Shown here piece by piece: positions 24,165 to 33,230 of a DNA stretch of 64,000 nucleotides; the first letter of the stretch is position 1; the number at the start of each line of letters is the position of its first letter. The position numbers and the translations under genes are program-made. This stretch comes from Celeribacter ethanolicus. GTDB taxonomy: Bacteria; Pseudomonadota; Alphaproteobacteria; Rhodobacterales; Rhodobacteraceae. Where the stretch lies: the NCBI RefSeq assembly GCF_001550095.1, contig NZ_LRUC01000018.1, positions 186,001-250,000 on the forward strand, read 5' to 3'. Below the pieces are notes generated by a model, which saw nothing but the letters and a program-made list of their open reading frames with translations, was not told where the DNA came from and did not search any database.

Positions 24165-25895
24165 ATGTTGGGTAAGATCACGCGCCGCGAAGCGGGGCTT
24201 TTTCATAGGGACCGGGGCCATGCCGCCGGTGGTGCTGCGCGTGAGAACACGTCGCAGGCGCCCGTTCAGGAACCGGCTTCGGGTCTCGCCCGCGCCGCGG
24301 CAACACATCTGCGCAAACTCGATGCGCGGCGGCATATGCGCGACGAGCAGGGCTCGCTCGCGCTCTTCGGCCTGTTCACCTTTGTCATTCTTCTGGTGCT
24401 CGCCGGGATGGGCATCGACATCGTGCGTCATGAGACCCTGCGCACCGAGTTGCAGAACACGCTCGACCGCGCCGTGCTCGCCGCCACCAACCTCGAGAAC
24501 ACCAACGATCCGAAAGACGTGATCATCGACTATTTCGCGAAGGCGGGCCTGAGCGAATATCTCAAGGAAGACGAGATCGACATCGTTCCGCTCGGCGACG
24601 GGCGGCAGGTCTATGCTTCGGTCGAAGCGGAGGTGCCGACCTATTTCATGAAATTCGCCACCATCGACAGCCTCTCCCTGTCGGGCGAAACCATGGCACA
24701 ACAGGGTCTCGCAGGCCTTGAGATCTCGCTCGTGCTCGACGTGTCGGGCTCGATGAACAGCTACAGCCGCCTGACCAACCTGAAGGACGCCGCCCAGGAT
24801 TTCACCGAAACCGTCTTCGAGAATGCCGCCAGTGACGAAATCGCGATCTCGGTCATCCCCTACGCCACGCAGGTGAACGCAGGCAAAGACATCCTGGACT
24901 CACTCCATCGCCTGAACGCCCATGACAAATCCTACTGCATCAACTTCGAGGAAGACGATTTCTCGACGATCGGCCTAGAATTCCCCGTCACCGAAACCAC
25001 CGGCCGCTTTTACGACCAGACAATGGATTTCGATGCGTTCAACAGCAATTTTTATGACCTCGACATGGCGCTGTCGGACCACACCTGTGCTCCGGCCGCG
25101 AGCCGCGAAATCCTGCCGTTCTCGAACAACCAGACTGAAATCGACGATTACATCGAGGCACTCACCGCCTATGGCAATACCTCGATCGATCTTGGCGTGA
25201 AATGGGGCGCGGCCCTGCTCGACGAAAGCGCGCAGATCCTGACCGCAGGCACCTCCGCCAGCGCCCACCCTGCCTCCAATTCGGACGCCCAGAAATTTAT
25301 GGTGGTGATGACCGACGGCTCGCACACCAACCAGTATCTCATGCCTGACCCCTACCGCGACGACGACCAGTCGACCGGCGTCTATAAAGACAAGGACGGT
25401 CGCATCTACGTCAGCGGCGAACGCACCACCTGCTCCTACTACTACGGAAACCCCTACAATTGCTCGACCGAGATGCGCTACACCCGGATCGACAACCGCA
25501 GCGTTCTGACCTCGCTGCCCTACACGCTCGCCTCCGGCAATGTCTGGGAAATCACATGGTCCGAGGTCTGGTCCTCGATGACCGTCTACAACCACGCCAA
25601 GGCCCGTTCCTACGCCACCGGCAATGACTACGATTACTACACCTGGCGCAATGCGACACGCACCAGCTACGACACCGCGACCAAGGACGCGCGACTGGAC
25701 GAGATTTGTACCGCCGCCAAGAATGCCGGGATCATCATCTTCGCCATCGGCTTCGAGGCCCCGACCGCCGGTCAGAACGTGCTGCGCTCCTGCGCCTCTT
25801 CCGATGCGCATTACTACGATGTGGAAGGGATCGAGATCGCCGAGGCCTTCTCCGCCATCGCGACCAAGATCACCGAGTTGAGGTTGGTCGAATGA
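24165..25895 (+). CDS. TadG-like pilus assembly protein with von Willebrand factor A domain
   Basis: The 576-residue protein has a basic N-terminus followed by RDEQGSLALFGLFTFVILLVLAGMGIDIVRHE (about residues 65-95), the pseudopilin-like anchor of the TadG family. A von Willebrand A domain begins at LEISLVLDVSGSMNSYSRL with the MIDAS motif DxSxS, continues with the TSIDLGVKWG threonine segment and the MVVMTDGSHT aspartate, and has a tyrosine- and cysteine-rich insertion (TTCSYYYGNPYNCS) in between. TadG proteins are secreted or anchored parts of Flp/Tad adhesive pili. It is coupled to the next gene by ATGA. Confidence 0.85.
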   Translation: MLGKITRREAGLFHRDRGHAAGGAARENTSQAPVQEPASGLARAAATHLRKLDARRHMRDEQGSLALFGLFTFVILLVLAGMGIDIVRHETLRTELQNTLDRAVLAATNLENTNDPKDVIIDYFAKAGLSEYLKEDEIDIVPLGDGRQVYASVEAEVPTYFMKFATIDSLSLSGETMAQQGLAGLEISLVLDVSGSMNSYSRLTNLKDAAQDFTETVFENAASDEIAISVIPYATQVNAGKDILDSLHRLNAHDKSYCINFEEDDFSTIGLEFPVTETTGRFYDQTMDFDAFNSNFYDLDMALSDHTCAPAASREILPFSNNQTEIDDYIEALTAYGNTSIDLGVKWGAALLDESAQILTAGTSASAHPASNSDAQKFMVVMTDGSHTNQYLMPDPYRDDDQSTGVYKDKDGRIYVSGERTTCSYYYGNPYNCSTEMRYTRIDNRSVLTSLPYTLASGNVWEITWSEVWSSMTVYNHAKARSYATGNDYDYYTWRNATRTSYDTATKDARLDEICTAAKNAGIIIFAIGFEAPTAGQNVLRSCASSDAHYYDVEGIEIAEAFSAIATKITELRLVE

Positions 25896-26437
25896 CACTT
25901 TTGCGCAAACTGAATCGGTTGCGTCAACGCCACGCCCGGAACGACGACGGCAATGCGACCATCGAATTCGCCCTGATCTTCCCGATGTTCATGTTCCTCA
26001 TCATGGGCAGCTACGAGATCGGTTATTACACCGTCTCCTCCGCCATGCTGGAGCGCGGCCTCGACAACGCGGTGCGCGACGTGCGTCTCGGCAATATGCC
26101 CACCGTCACGCTCGACACCCTGAAATCGGCCACATGCGAATACGCGCGCTACGTGCGCAATTGCGAGGAAAACATCCACATCGCGCTCGAACCCGTCGAC
26201 GCGTGGAATTTCACCCGCCCGACCTATATCGCCGAATGTATCGACCGCAGCGCCGATGTGGCACCCTCCACCGTCTTCGAGGATGGCAAGGAAAACGAAC
26301 TGATGCTGGTGCGCGCCTGCGTCAACGTCGATCCGATCTTTCCGACCACATGGATCGGGGCCGCCATGCAGCGCACCGAGGGCTCCGGCTATGCCATCGT
26401 CGCCACCGGCGGCTTCGTGAACGAACCCAACAGCTAA
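25892..26437 (+). CDS. TadE-like pseudopilin
   Basis: The 181-residue protein has a short basic N-terminus and the TadE signature DDGNATIEFALIFPMFMFLIMGSYEIGYY (residues about 19-46), where a prepilin peptidase could cleave before the hydrophobic helix in TadV-dependent systems. The rest is a periplasmic domain with four cysteines (ATCEYARYVRNCEEN, IAECIDRS, VRACVNVD). ATG overlaps the TadG stop. No tadA, rcpA or flp gene is visible nearby, so this trio is a satellite cluster depending on a pilus machine encoded elsewhere. Confidence 0.8.
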   Translation: MTLLRKLNRLRQRHARNDDGNATIEFALIFPMFMFLIMGSYEIGYYTVSSAMLERGLDNAVRDVRLGNMPTVTLDTLKSATCEYARYVRNCEENIHIALEPVDAWNFTRPTYIAECIDRSADVAPSTVFEDGKENELMLVRACVNVDPIFPTTWIGAAMQRTEGSGYAIVATGGFVNEPNS

Positions 26438-26448
26438 GGGAGACGACG

Positions 26449-27165
26449 ATGTTCTCTATCCGCCAGACCTCCCCGAAATCCGCCCTGCGTCGCCTCCTGC
26501 ACCGCTTTTCCCGCGACGAGGCCGGATCGGTCGCCATTGAGGCCCTGATCGTTGCCCCGGCGCTGATCTTCACGCTGATGGCCTGCTACACCTTCTTCTC
26601 CGCCTTCGAGGCCAAGGCCCGCGCGAACAAGGCCAATTACACCATCTCCGATTACATCTCGCGGCAAACCGACACGATCGACGACACCTTCATGGGGGGG
26701 CTCGCCGATCTCTACCGCTTCCTCAACAACGACGGCGACATCGACATGCGGGTCTCCGCCGTCCAGTTCGTCATCGACCAAGATGAAAACGAGAGCTTCA
26801 AGCTGGTCTGGTCCTATGCCACCGGCGGTTATGAGAAACTCACCGACATCACTCTCGTCGACATCGAGGAACGCCTGCCGCTCATGGCCGATGGCGAAGA
26901 GGTGATCGTGGTGGAAACCCAGCGCGGCTGGGTCGCGCCCTTCAACGCCATCCTGAGCGAGATGAATTTCGAGGACATCGTCACCACCAAACCGCGGTTC
27001 GCCTCGCAGGTGATCTATGACGACGGCACCGAAGTGATCAACGATGCCACTCATGAGGATTCCGACGACAGCGATGTCGACACCGGCGGCACCTCGACCG
27101 GCTCGAACAGCAGCGGCTGGGGCTCCGACCGTTACGGCGGCGGCGGCTATTACTGGTGGTGGTGA
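26449..27165 (+). CDS. TadE/TadG-like protein with an aromatic C-terminal tail
   Basis: This 238-residue third member of the cluster has the anchor DEAGSVAIEALIVAPALIFTLMACYTFFSAFEAKARA (about 23-59) after a basic start, then a soluble domain without cysteines. The last 35 residues are low-complexity (many S, G, D and T) and end in RYGGGGYYWWW, an exposed aromatic tail that I do not know from the family. AAGGGAGAC before the ATG supports the start, 11 bases after the preceding stop. The tail may serve as a sorting or polymer-contact signal; this is inference. Confidence 0.75.
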   Translation: MFSIRQTSPKSALRRLLHRFSRDEAGSVAIEALIVAPALIFTLMACYTFFSAFEAKARANKANYTISDYISRQTDTIDDTFMGGLADLYRFLNNDGDIDMRVSAVQFVIDQDENESFKLVWSYATGGYEKLTDITLVDIEERLPLMADGEEVIVVETQRGWVAPFNAILSEMNFEDIVTTKPRFASQVIYDDGTEVINDATHEDSDDSDVDTGGTSTGSNSSGWGSDRYGGGGYYWWW

Positions 27166-27182
27166 GCCTTACAGCTCGCGCC

Positions 27183-27665
27183 TCAGTCCAGCCGTCCCAT
27201 GCCGCCGATACGGGCCGCAATCACATCGGCCATCGCCTTGCCCTGACCCGCCGGCGTCACACCGCCGACGCCCAGCCTGCGACCGAACCGCCACCATAGC
27301 CCCGGCGCCCAGACCCGACTGCCCGGGGTTTTCAGCCGGATCAGAAATCCGTTCGACGGCTTGAAGGCAAAGGTGCCGCGTTCGACCTTCTCGATCTCGT
27401 CGAGACGGCAGAGCACCCGCCCGCCCTCTTCGCGCAGATCCGCCTCGGTCAGCACAAGCCGCACGCCCGTCGCCACCCAGAGCCGCCACGCGACCCAGAG
27501 CACCGCCGACGCCATCACGACCAGCAGAGCCATCCAGCCCGCCGTCATCTCTTCGGCCCCGAAGGCCACACGCAGCAACAAGGCCCCCAGCACGCCCAGA
27601 AGCGCCACCGCGCTCATCCGCCGCGCGGGCGAAGGTGTCAGGCTCAGATCGGTTCCGCTCGTCAT
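27183..27665 (-). CDS. Two-helix membrane protein, unknown function
   Basis: The 160-residue protein has two predicted membrane helices (about 17-36 and 43-66, VALLGVLGALLLRVAFG and MALLVVMASAVLWVAWRLW) followed by a cytoplasmic PH-like beta domain (LVLTEADLREEGGRVLCRLDEIEKVERGTFAFKPSNGFLI). The layout resembles small bacterial PH-domain membrane proteins, a resemblance by eye. It is convergent with the TadE-like genes and divergent from the lipoprotein gene at 27782. No phenotype is known to me. Confidence 0.65.
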   Translation of the reverse strand: MTSGTDLSLTPSPARRMSAVALLGVLGALLLRVAFGAEEMTAGWMALLVVMASAVLWVAWRLWVATGVRLVLTEADLREEGGRVLCRLDEIEKVERGTFAFKPSNGFLIRLKTPGSRVWAPGLWWRFGRRLGVGGVTPAGQGKAMADVIAARIGGMGRLD

Positions 27666-27781
27666 GGCACACTCCTAAAAGACCCCTCCGCTTTAGCCCG
27701 CCCTCGCCCGAAGGGAAAGCCGCATTGTCCCCGCCTCCGCCAAAGGCTAAACTCGCCCGGCAATCGCAGCCGGATCCCTTC

Positions 27782-28111
27782 ATGACGCAGCTCGCCCTTC
27801 GCCGCACTCTTCTCGCCCTGCCCCTGGTCGCGCTGCCCCTCGTCGCGCTGATCGGCTGCGCTCAGACCCCGGACCTCTCCGACCGGCTCGCACCCGTCGA
27901 CACCGCGCTGCCCTGGCCCTCGCTGATCGCCTCGCCGTCGCAAACCGGCTTTGAGGATGCCGCAAGCGCCGATGAACTTGCGCAGGAGACCCGTGCGACG
28001 CTGGCCCGCGCCGAAGCGCTCCGCGCCCGGGCAGAGACGCTCGCGAACGACCCCGTGTTCGCCACGGACGACCAGACCGAGCCCCTGCCCCCGCTTGTAA
28101 CCGGAAACTGA
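27782..28111 (+). CDS. Small lipoprotein
   Basis: The 109-residue product begins with a signal sequence rich in leucine and valine that ends in the lipobox LIGC (cysteine near residue 26), so it should be lipid-modified and located in the envelope. The mature part is short, with an alanine/arginine helix (ELAQETRATLARAEALRARAETLA) able to form a coiled coil. The start is chosen at the ATG that gives an intact signal. It precedes hom by 89 bases; no functional link is evident. Confidence 0.6.
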   Translation: MTQLALRRTLLALPLVALPLVALIGCAQTPDLSDRLAPVDTALPWPSLIASPSQTGFEDAASADELAQETRATLARAEALRARAETLANDPVFATDDQTEPLPPLVTGN

Positions 28112-28200
28112 GCCCGGCAACGGCGGGCAGTTGCACGCCCCCGCATTCGCCGCTATCACGACGGACAGGTTTTTCAACACATCCTCGAGCGGAGCCCCAC

Positions 28201-29511
28201 ATGCCGAAATCTACGTCTTCCCAAGCCCCCCTGCGCCTCGGCATTGCAGGTCTTGGCACCGTCGGCGTGGGCGTCATCAAGATCATCCAGCGCAAGGCCA
28301 ATCTGATCGCCGAGCGCAGCGGTCGGCCCGTGGTGATCACCGCCGTCTCCGCCCGCTCGCGCGACAAGGACCGCGGTGTCGATATTTCCGGTTACGCCTG
28401 GGAAGACGATCCGGTCGCGCTTGCACTGCGGGACGACGTCGATGTCTTCGTCGAGCTGATGGGCGGTTCCGACGGCCCCGCCAAGGCCGCGACCGAGGCC
28501 GCGCTCGCCGTCGGCAAGGATGTCGTCACCGCCAACAAGGCCATGCTCGCCCATCACGGCCAGATGCTCGCCGAGAAGGCCGAGGCGAAAGGCGCCGTGC
28601 TGCGCTATGAGGCCGCCGTCGCGGGCGGCATTCCGGTGATCAAGGCCCTGACCGAAGGTCTCGCAGGCAACCGGATCGAGCGTATCGCCGGTGTCATGAA
28701 CGGCACCTGCAACTACATCCTGACCCGGATGGAGAACGAGGGCCTCACCTATGACGAGGTCTTCGCCGCCGCCAAGGCGCTTGGCTATCTCGAAGCCGAC
28801 CCGACGCTCGACGTCGGCGGCATCGACGCCGGGCATAAACTTGCCCTTCTGGCCGCCATCGGCTTTGGCACGCAGGTGGATTTCGACAATATGGTGCTCG
28901 AAGGCATCGAGCGCATCACCATCGAAGACATTCGCCACGCCGCCGACATGGGCTATCGCATCAAGCTTCTGGGCGTCGCCCAGATGACCGGTCGCGGGCT
29001 TGAACAACGCATGACCCCCTGCCTCGTCCCCGCACTCTCGCCGCTGGGACAGCTCGAAAACGCCACCAACATGGTGGTGCTCGAAGGCGACGAGGTCGGC
29101 CAGATCGTGCTGCGTGGCGCCGGGGCTGGTGAAGGCCCCACCGCCTCCGCCGTGATGTCCGACGTGCTCGACATCGCCCGCGGCATCCGTATCCCGACCT
29201 TTGGCGTCCCCGCCGCCGCCCTCGAAAAGGCCACCCCTGCCGTCGCTGCAACCCCCGCGCCGTTCTACCTGCGGATGTCGCTTCTGGACAAACCCGGCGC
29301 GCTGGCGAAAATCGCCGCGGCGCTGGGCGATGCGGGCGTGTCCATCGACCGGATGCGGCAATACGGTCAGGACGCCAATCCCGAGGTGGCTCCCGTGCTG
29401 ATCGTCACCGATGCCACCTCGCGCGCCTCGCTCGACGCCGCCCTCGAAGGCATGAAAGCGACCGCCGTTCTGGCCTCGGAGCCGGTCGCGATCCGCATCG
29501 AAAACGTCTGA
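28201..29511 (+). CDS. hom: Homoserine dehydrogenase
   Basis: The 436-residue enzyme reduces aspartate semialdehyde to homoserine, the branch point to threonine and methionine. The N-terminal NAD(P) fold shows GIAGLGTVGVGV (residues about 14-25), followed by VVTANKAML, the family signature with the catalytic region AAVAGGIPVIKAL and GVMNGTCNYILTRM, and LDVGGIDAGHKLALL. A C-terminal ACT domain (FYLRMSLLDKPGALAKIAAALGDAGVSI) indicates feedback control by threonine. No leader peptide or riboswitch is visible upstream. A strong terminator follows, and the order hom-glpX-recJ is common in the Rhodobacteraceae. Confidence 0.97.
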   Translation: MPKSTSSQAPLRLGIAGLGTVGVGVIKIIQRKANLIAERSGRPVVITAVSARSRDKDRGVDISGYAWEDDPVALALRDDVDVFVELMGGSDGPAKAATEAALAVGKDVVTANKAMLAHHGQMLAEKAEAKGAVLRYEAAVAGGIPVIKALTEGLAGNRIERIAGVMNGTCNYILTRMENEGLTYDEVFAAAKALGYLEADPTLDVGGIDAGHKLALLAAIGFGTQVDFDNMVLEGIERITIEDIRHAADMGYRIKLLGVAQMTGRGLEQRMTPCLVPALSPLGQLENATNMVVLEGDEVGQIVLRGAGAGEGPTASAVMSDVLDIARGIRIPTFGVPAAALEKATPAVAATPAPFYLRMSLLDKPGALAKIAAALGDAGVSIDRMRQYGQDANPEVAPVLIVTDATSRASLDAALEGMKATAVLASEPVAIRIENV

Positions 29512-29536
29512 TCCCGCCCGCTCCGGCAGAATTCAG

Positions 29537-29563
29537 AGGGTCCGCTCAGGCGGACCCTTTTTA
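29537..29563 (+). terminator. Terminator after hom
   Basis: AGGGTCCGC-TCAG-GCGGACCCT is a perfect 9-bp stem followed by TTTTTAT, 25 bases past the hom stop. Confidence 0.9.
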
Positions 29564-29742
29564 TGTTTCCATGGAAAACGTCATGCTGTTGACGTGAAAT
29601 TGTTACGCCGCGACAAGACGTTAGCGCAAACAACCCATCTGTTAGCGCGCACAGCTCCGCACCCGCCTTGCCCCGCCCCGGAACATGTGGTCATGAAGAG
29701 GGGCAGAAATTTCCGTCCGCCCGAAAAGGACCCGTAAGACAC

Positions 29743-30717
29743 ATGTCGCAAGCCCCCAATTTCTTTGACCGTATGCTCTCCCTTGGCCTCGCCCGCGTGG
29801 CCGAACAGGCCGCCATCGCCTCCGCCGATTACGTCGGCCACGGCGATGAGAAGGCCGCCGATCAGGCCGCCGTCAACGCCATGCGCGATCAGCTCAACAA
29901 GCTCGACATCCAGGGCGTCGTGGTGATCGGCGAAGGCGAGCGTGACGAAGCCCCCATGCTCTACATCGGCGAGAATGTCGGCAACGGCAACGGTCCCGCC
30001 GTGGACATCGCCCTCGACCCGCTCGAAGGCACCACGCTCACTGCAAAAGACATGCCCAACGCGCTAACCGTGATCGCCATGGCGCCGCGCGGCACGCTGC
30101 TGCACGCGCCCGACGTCTACATGGACAAACTGGCGATCGGGCCGGGCTATCCGAAAGACGTCGTGTCGCTGGACATGACCCCGACCGAGCGCGTCGAAGC
30201 GCTGGCCAAGGCCAAAGGCGTCGCGCCGAAAGACATCACGCTCTGCGTGCTCGAACGCCCGCGTCACGAAGAGATGCTGGCCGAGCTCCGCGCCACCGGC
30301 GCCGCGATCCGCATGATCACCGATGGTGACGTCGCCGGTGTCATCCACTGTGCCGAGCCGACCACCGGCATCGACATGTACATGGGCTCCGGCGGTGCGC
30401 CCGAGGGTGTGCTCGCCGCCTCCGCGCTGAAATGCATGGGCGGTCAGATGTGGGGCAAGCTGTTGTTCCGCAACGACGACGAACGTGGCCGCGCCGCCAA
30501 GGCGGGAATCACCGATCTCGACAAGATCTACTGCCGCGATGAACTCGTTACCTCCGACGTGATCTTCGCCGCCACCGGCGTGACCAACGGCTCCATCGTG
30601 CATGGCATCAAGCGCGAACCCGGCTTCCTCACCACGGAAACCATCCTGATGCGCTCGAAAACCGGCTCGATCCGTCGCATGACCTACCGCAACCCGACGA
30701 CGCCGCGTCACGACTGA
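29743..30717 (+). CDS. glpX: Class II fructose-1,6-bisphosphatase GlpX
   Basis: The 324-residue enzyme hydrolyses fructose 1,6-bisphosphate in gluconeogenesis. The class II motifs are present: VVIGEGERDEAPML (about residues 58-71), the metal-binding DPLEGTTL (about 90-97), MITDGDVAGVIHC and GSGGAPEGVLAASALKCMGG. Length and start MSQAPNFFDRML match the family; the frame opens further upstream without similarity. AAAAGGA lies before the ATG at a long spacing. It has its own terminator and stands between hom and recJ. Confidence 0.96.
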   Translation: MSQAPNFFDRMLSLGLARVAEQAAIASADYVGHGDEKAADQAAVNAMRDQLNKLDIQGVVVIGEGERDEAPMLYIGENVGNGNGPAVDIALDPLEGTTLTAKDMPNALTVIAMAPRGTLLHAPDVYMDKLAIGPGYPKDVVSLDMTPTERVEALAKAKGVAPKDITLCVLERPRHEEMLAELRATGAAIRMITDGDVAGVIHCAEPTTGIDMYMGSGGAPEGVLAASALKCMGGQMWGKLLFRNDDERGRAAKAGITDLDKIYCRDELVTSDVIFAATGVTNGSIVHGIKREPGFLTTETILMRSKTGSIRRMTYRNPTTPRHD

Positions 30718-30768
30718 TCGCAAACGCGCACCGGGCATCGCCCATCTGCGCGACGGCGAGAAGAAACG

Positions 30769-30801
30769 CTCCCGCCAGTCCGACACTGGCGGGAGTTTTT
30801 A
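30769..30801 (+). terminator. Terminator after glpX
   Basis: CTCCCGCCAGT-CCGAC-ACTGGCGGGAG is a perfect 11-bp stem followed by TTTTTAT, about 50 bases past the glpX stop. Confidence 0.92.
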
Positions 30802-30931
30802 TATGCGCTGTGCCAGACCGACACTTAGCCCGGCCTTATGGCAGCGATACCGATAACGGTCGTATCAACTCTGTGATGCATCCCAACAGCGCGTTTGCAT
30901 CCGCCCTCTCCCTCGGCGATATACTGGGCCC

Positions 30932-32677
30932 ATGACCGATTTTCTCAATGTCTCCGCCTCGCTCACTGGCCGCCGCTGGATCGGCCCCACCGCCGATCTC
31001 GACCGTCAGGCGGAGCTTCTGGTGCAACAGACCCGCCTGCCTCTGGCCCTCTGCCAGACCCTCGCCCGGCGCGGGGTGACGCCCGAGGCGGCGGCGCAAT
31101 TCCTCGACCCCAAACTCAAGGACCTCTTGCCCGATCCGCTGACCCTCAAGGGCATGGGCGTGGCCGCCACCCGCTTTCTCGACGCGACAAAACGCGGCGA
31201 AAACATCGCCGTTTTCGCCGATTACGACGTGGACGGCGGCACCTCGGCAGCGCTCCTGATCACATGGCTGCGCCAGATGGGCCGCCCCGCGACGCTCTAC
31301 ATCCCCGACCGCATCGACGAAGGCTATGGCCCCAACGAGCCCGCCATGGAGGCGCTTGCCCGCGACCACGACCTGATCGTCTGTGTCGACTGCGGCACGC
31401 TCTCCCATGATGCCATCGCCGCCGCCAAAGGGGCCGATGTGATTGTTCTCGACCACCACCTGGGCGGGGAAACCCTGCCCGACTGTGTCGCCGTGGTGAA
31501 CCCAAACCGTCAGGACGAAAGCGGCGATCTGGCGCATCTCTGCGCCGCCTCCGTCGTCTTTCTCATGCTGGTCGAAGTCGGGCGGCAAATGCGCGCCGAG
31601 GGGCAAAAAGGCCCCGATCTCATGGCCATGCTTGATCTCGTCGCACTCGCCACCGTCGCCGATGTCGCGCCCCTGATCGGCGTCAACCGTGCCCTCGTCC
31701 GTCAGGGCCTCAAGGTCATGGCCCGGCGCGACCGGATCGGTTTGCGCGCGCTCGCAGATGTATCCCGCATGGACACTGCCCCCACCTCCTATTCCCTCGG
31801 CTTTCTTTTGGGCCCCCGGATCAACGCCGGCGGGCGGATCGGCGCTGCGGATTTGGGCGCACGACTGCTCTCCACCGAAGACCCGCATGAGGCACAGGCC
31901 CTCGCCGAACGGCTCGACGCGCTCAACACCGAGCGCCGTGACATCGAAAGCGCCGTGCGCGACGACGCGCTGTTGCAGGCCGAACAGCGCGGCCTCGACG
32001 CCCCGCTCGTCTGGGCCGCAGGCGATGGCTGGCACCCCGGCGTGGTCGGCATCGTCGCCTCGCGTCTCAAGGAAGCCACCAACCGCCCCGCCGTCGTCAT
32101 CGGCTTTGACGAGGACGGCATCGGCAAGGGCTCCGGTCGCTCCGTCTCCGGCGTCGATCTCGGCGCCTCCATTCAACGCCTCGCCGCCGAAGGGCTTTTG
32201 GTCAAGGGCGGCGGGCACAAGATGGCCGCGGGCCTCACCGTGATGCGCGACCGGCTTGAGCCCGCGATGGAACGCCTCTCCGAACTTCTCGCCAAACAGG
32301 GCGCTGGCGCGATGGGGCCGTCCGATCTGAAACTCGACGGCCTCCTGATGCCCGGCGCCGCCACGCCGGAGCTGATCGCACAGCTTGAAGCCGCCGGCCC
32401 CTATGGTGCCTCCGCCCCCGCCCCGCGCTTCGCCTTCCCCGCATGCGCGATTCATTTCGCCAAGCGGGTCGGCTCGAACCACCTGAAAGTGACCTTCTCC
32501 GAAGGCCAGGGGCCGCGTCTCGACGCCATCTGTTTCGGCGCTTTCGACGGCCCGCTCGGCCCCGCGCTCGAACGCCATGGTGGCGCGCGTTTCCACCTCG
32601 CGGGCAAGCTCGAGCTCAACACATGGGGAGGGCGGCAATCCGTCCAACTGCGCCTCGAAGATGCCGCCGAAGCCTGA
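30932..32677 (+). CDS. recJ: Single-stranded-DNA-specific exonuclease RecJ
   Basis: The 581-residue 5'-3' exonuclease acts in recombinational and mismatch repair. The DHH phosphoesterase motifs are complete: FADYDVDG at about 95-102, CVDCGT, LDHHLGG at 173-179, and ATVADVAPL. The DHHA1 part shows GRINAGGRIG and the GKGSGRSV and KGGGHKMAAGL nucleic-acid-binding glycine motifs, and a C-terminal OB-fold (KVTFSEGQGPRLDAICFGAF) completes the protein. Start at MTDFLNVSAS fits the family. It ends 105 bases before tRNA-Glu. Confidence 0.95.
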   Translation: MTDFLNVSASLTGRRWIGPTADLDRQAELLVQQTRLPLALCQTLARRGVTPEAAAQFLDPKLKDLLPDPLTLKGMGVAATRFLDATKRGENIAVFADYDVDGGTSAALLITWLRQMGRPATLYIPDRIDEGYGPNEPAMEALARDHDLIVCVDCGTLSHDAIAAAKGADVIVLDHHLGGETLPDCVAVVNPNRQDESGDLAHLCAASVVFLMLVEVGRQMRAEGQKGPDLMAMLDLVALATVADVAPLIGVNRALVRQGLKVMARRDRIGLRALADVSRMDTAPTSYSLGFLLGPRINAGGRIGAADLGARLLSTEDPHEAQALAERLDALNTERRDIESAVRDDALLQAEQRGLDAPLVWAAGDGWHPGVVGIVASRLKEATNRPAVVIGFDEDGIGKGSGRSVSGVDLGASIQRLAAEGLLVKGGGHKMAAGLTVMRDRLEPAMERLSELLAKQGAGAMGPSDLKLDGLLMPGAATPELIAQLEAAGPYGASAPAPRFAFPACAIHFAKRVGSNHLKVTFSEGQGPRLDAICFGAFDGPLGPALERHGGARFHLAGKLELNTWGGRQSVQLRLEDAAEA

Positions 32678-32730
32678 TTTCGCGTATGAAATCCCCCCTG
32701 TCAAAAAAACTGCAAAATTCTGTGAGAATC

Positions 32731-32859
32731 CCTCTTGCGCCCCTCGCGCGCATCTCATAAACACCCGCTCACGCCAAGCGCGGTCCGTTCGTCTATCGGT
32801 TAGGACGCCAGGTTTTCAACCTGGAAAGAGGGGTTCGATTCCCCTACGGACTGCCACTT
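32731..32859 (+). repeat. Left arm of a 129-bp inverted duplication containing tRNA-Glu
   Basis: This segment is repeated in inverted orientation at 33231-33359. The arms contain 51 bases of upstream sequence plus the whole tRNA-Glu; I see a single substitution in the upstream part (T at 32744 where the other copy has the equivalent of G). Such near identity implies recent duplication or ongoing gene conversion. Confidence 0.85.
32782..32856 (+). tRNA. tRNA-Glu (TTC), copy 1
   Basis: The 75-base sequence folds as a tRNA: acceptor GGTCCGT with ACGGACT (G-U first pair), D-arm GTCTATCGGTTAGGAC, anticodon stem CCAGG/CCTGG around TTTTCAA with anticodon TTC, T-arm AGGGG-TTCGATT-CCCCT, discriminator G and encoded CCA. 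It reads glutamate GAA/GAG codons. Confidence 0.96.
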
Positions 32860-33230
32860 TCCCCCCGATATATGCCTGTTTCCAGCCTGTCCAAACGCCT
32901 CTGTTGTGCTTTGAGCCATGAGTGGCCTGCGGAGAACCATGACCTGTGTGGTAGGGCCGGATTGTCTACCGCGTTGCATCGGCGGATGCGCACCCCGCTC
33001 TTCGCGGAGTGGCATGTGCTTTGAAGTAAGCCGGGGCGACTGTCCTGCAGACTTCGACCTTCTCAGTGCATTCCGGCGCAAAAGGTCATGCATCTTGGCG
33101 GAGCGGTTTTGGCGCACAGTGCCCGTCAATTCTCTGCGATGCCCCAAGTGGCAGCTCGGACATGGAGATAATGGATGACGCAACAGCGGACTGCGACCGT
33201 GGCGGCCGTAAGATAGAAATTTGAGTGGGG
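32860..33230. other. 371-bp spacer between the inverted tRNA-Glu copies
   Basis: An 86-codon plus-strand frame (32918-33178) exists with many cysteines in its first half (MTCVVGPDCLPRCIGGC), but it has no good ribosome binding site and its codons are not those of the host. Neither strand gives a recognised protein. The spacer could be a decayed mobile element or a repeat relic. No terminator is evident after either tRNA apart from the C-rich CTTTCCCCCC tract. Confidence 0.35.

Noticed and set aside
30836-32764. A 642-codon minus-strand frame opposite recJ
   Set aside because: Antisense shadow of recJ caused by high third-position GC; the composition (many G, H, D, E) is typical of such shadows.
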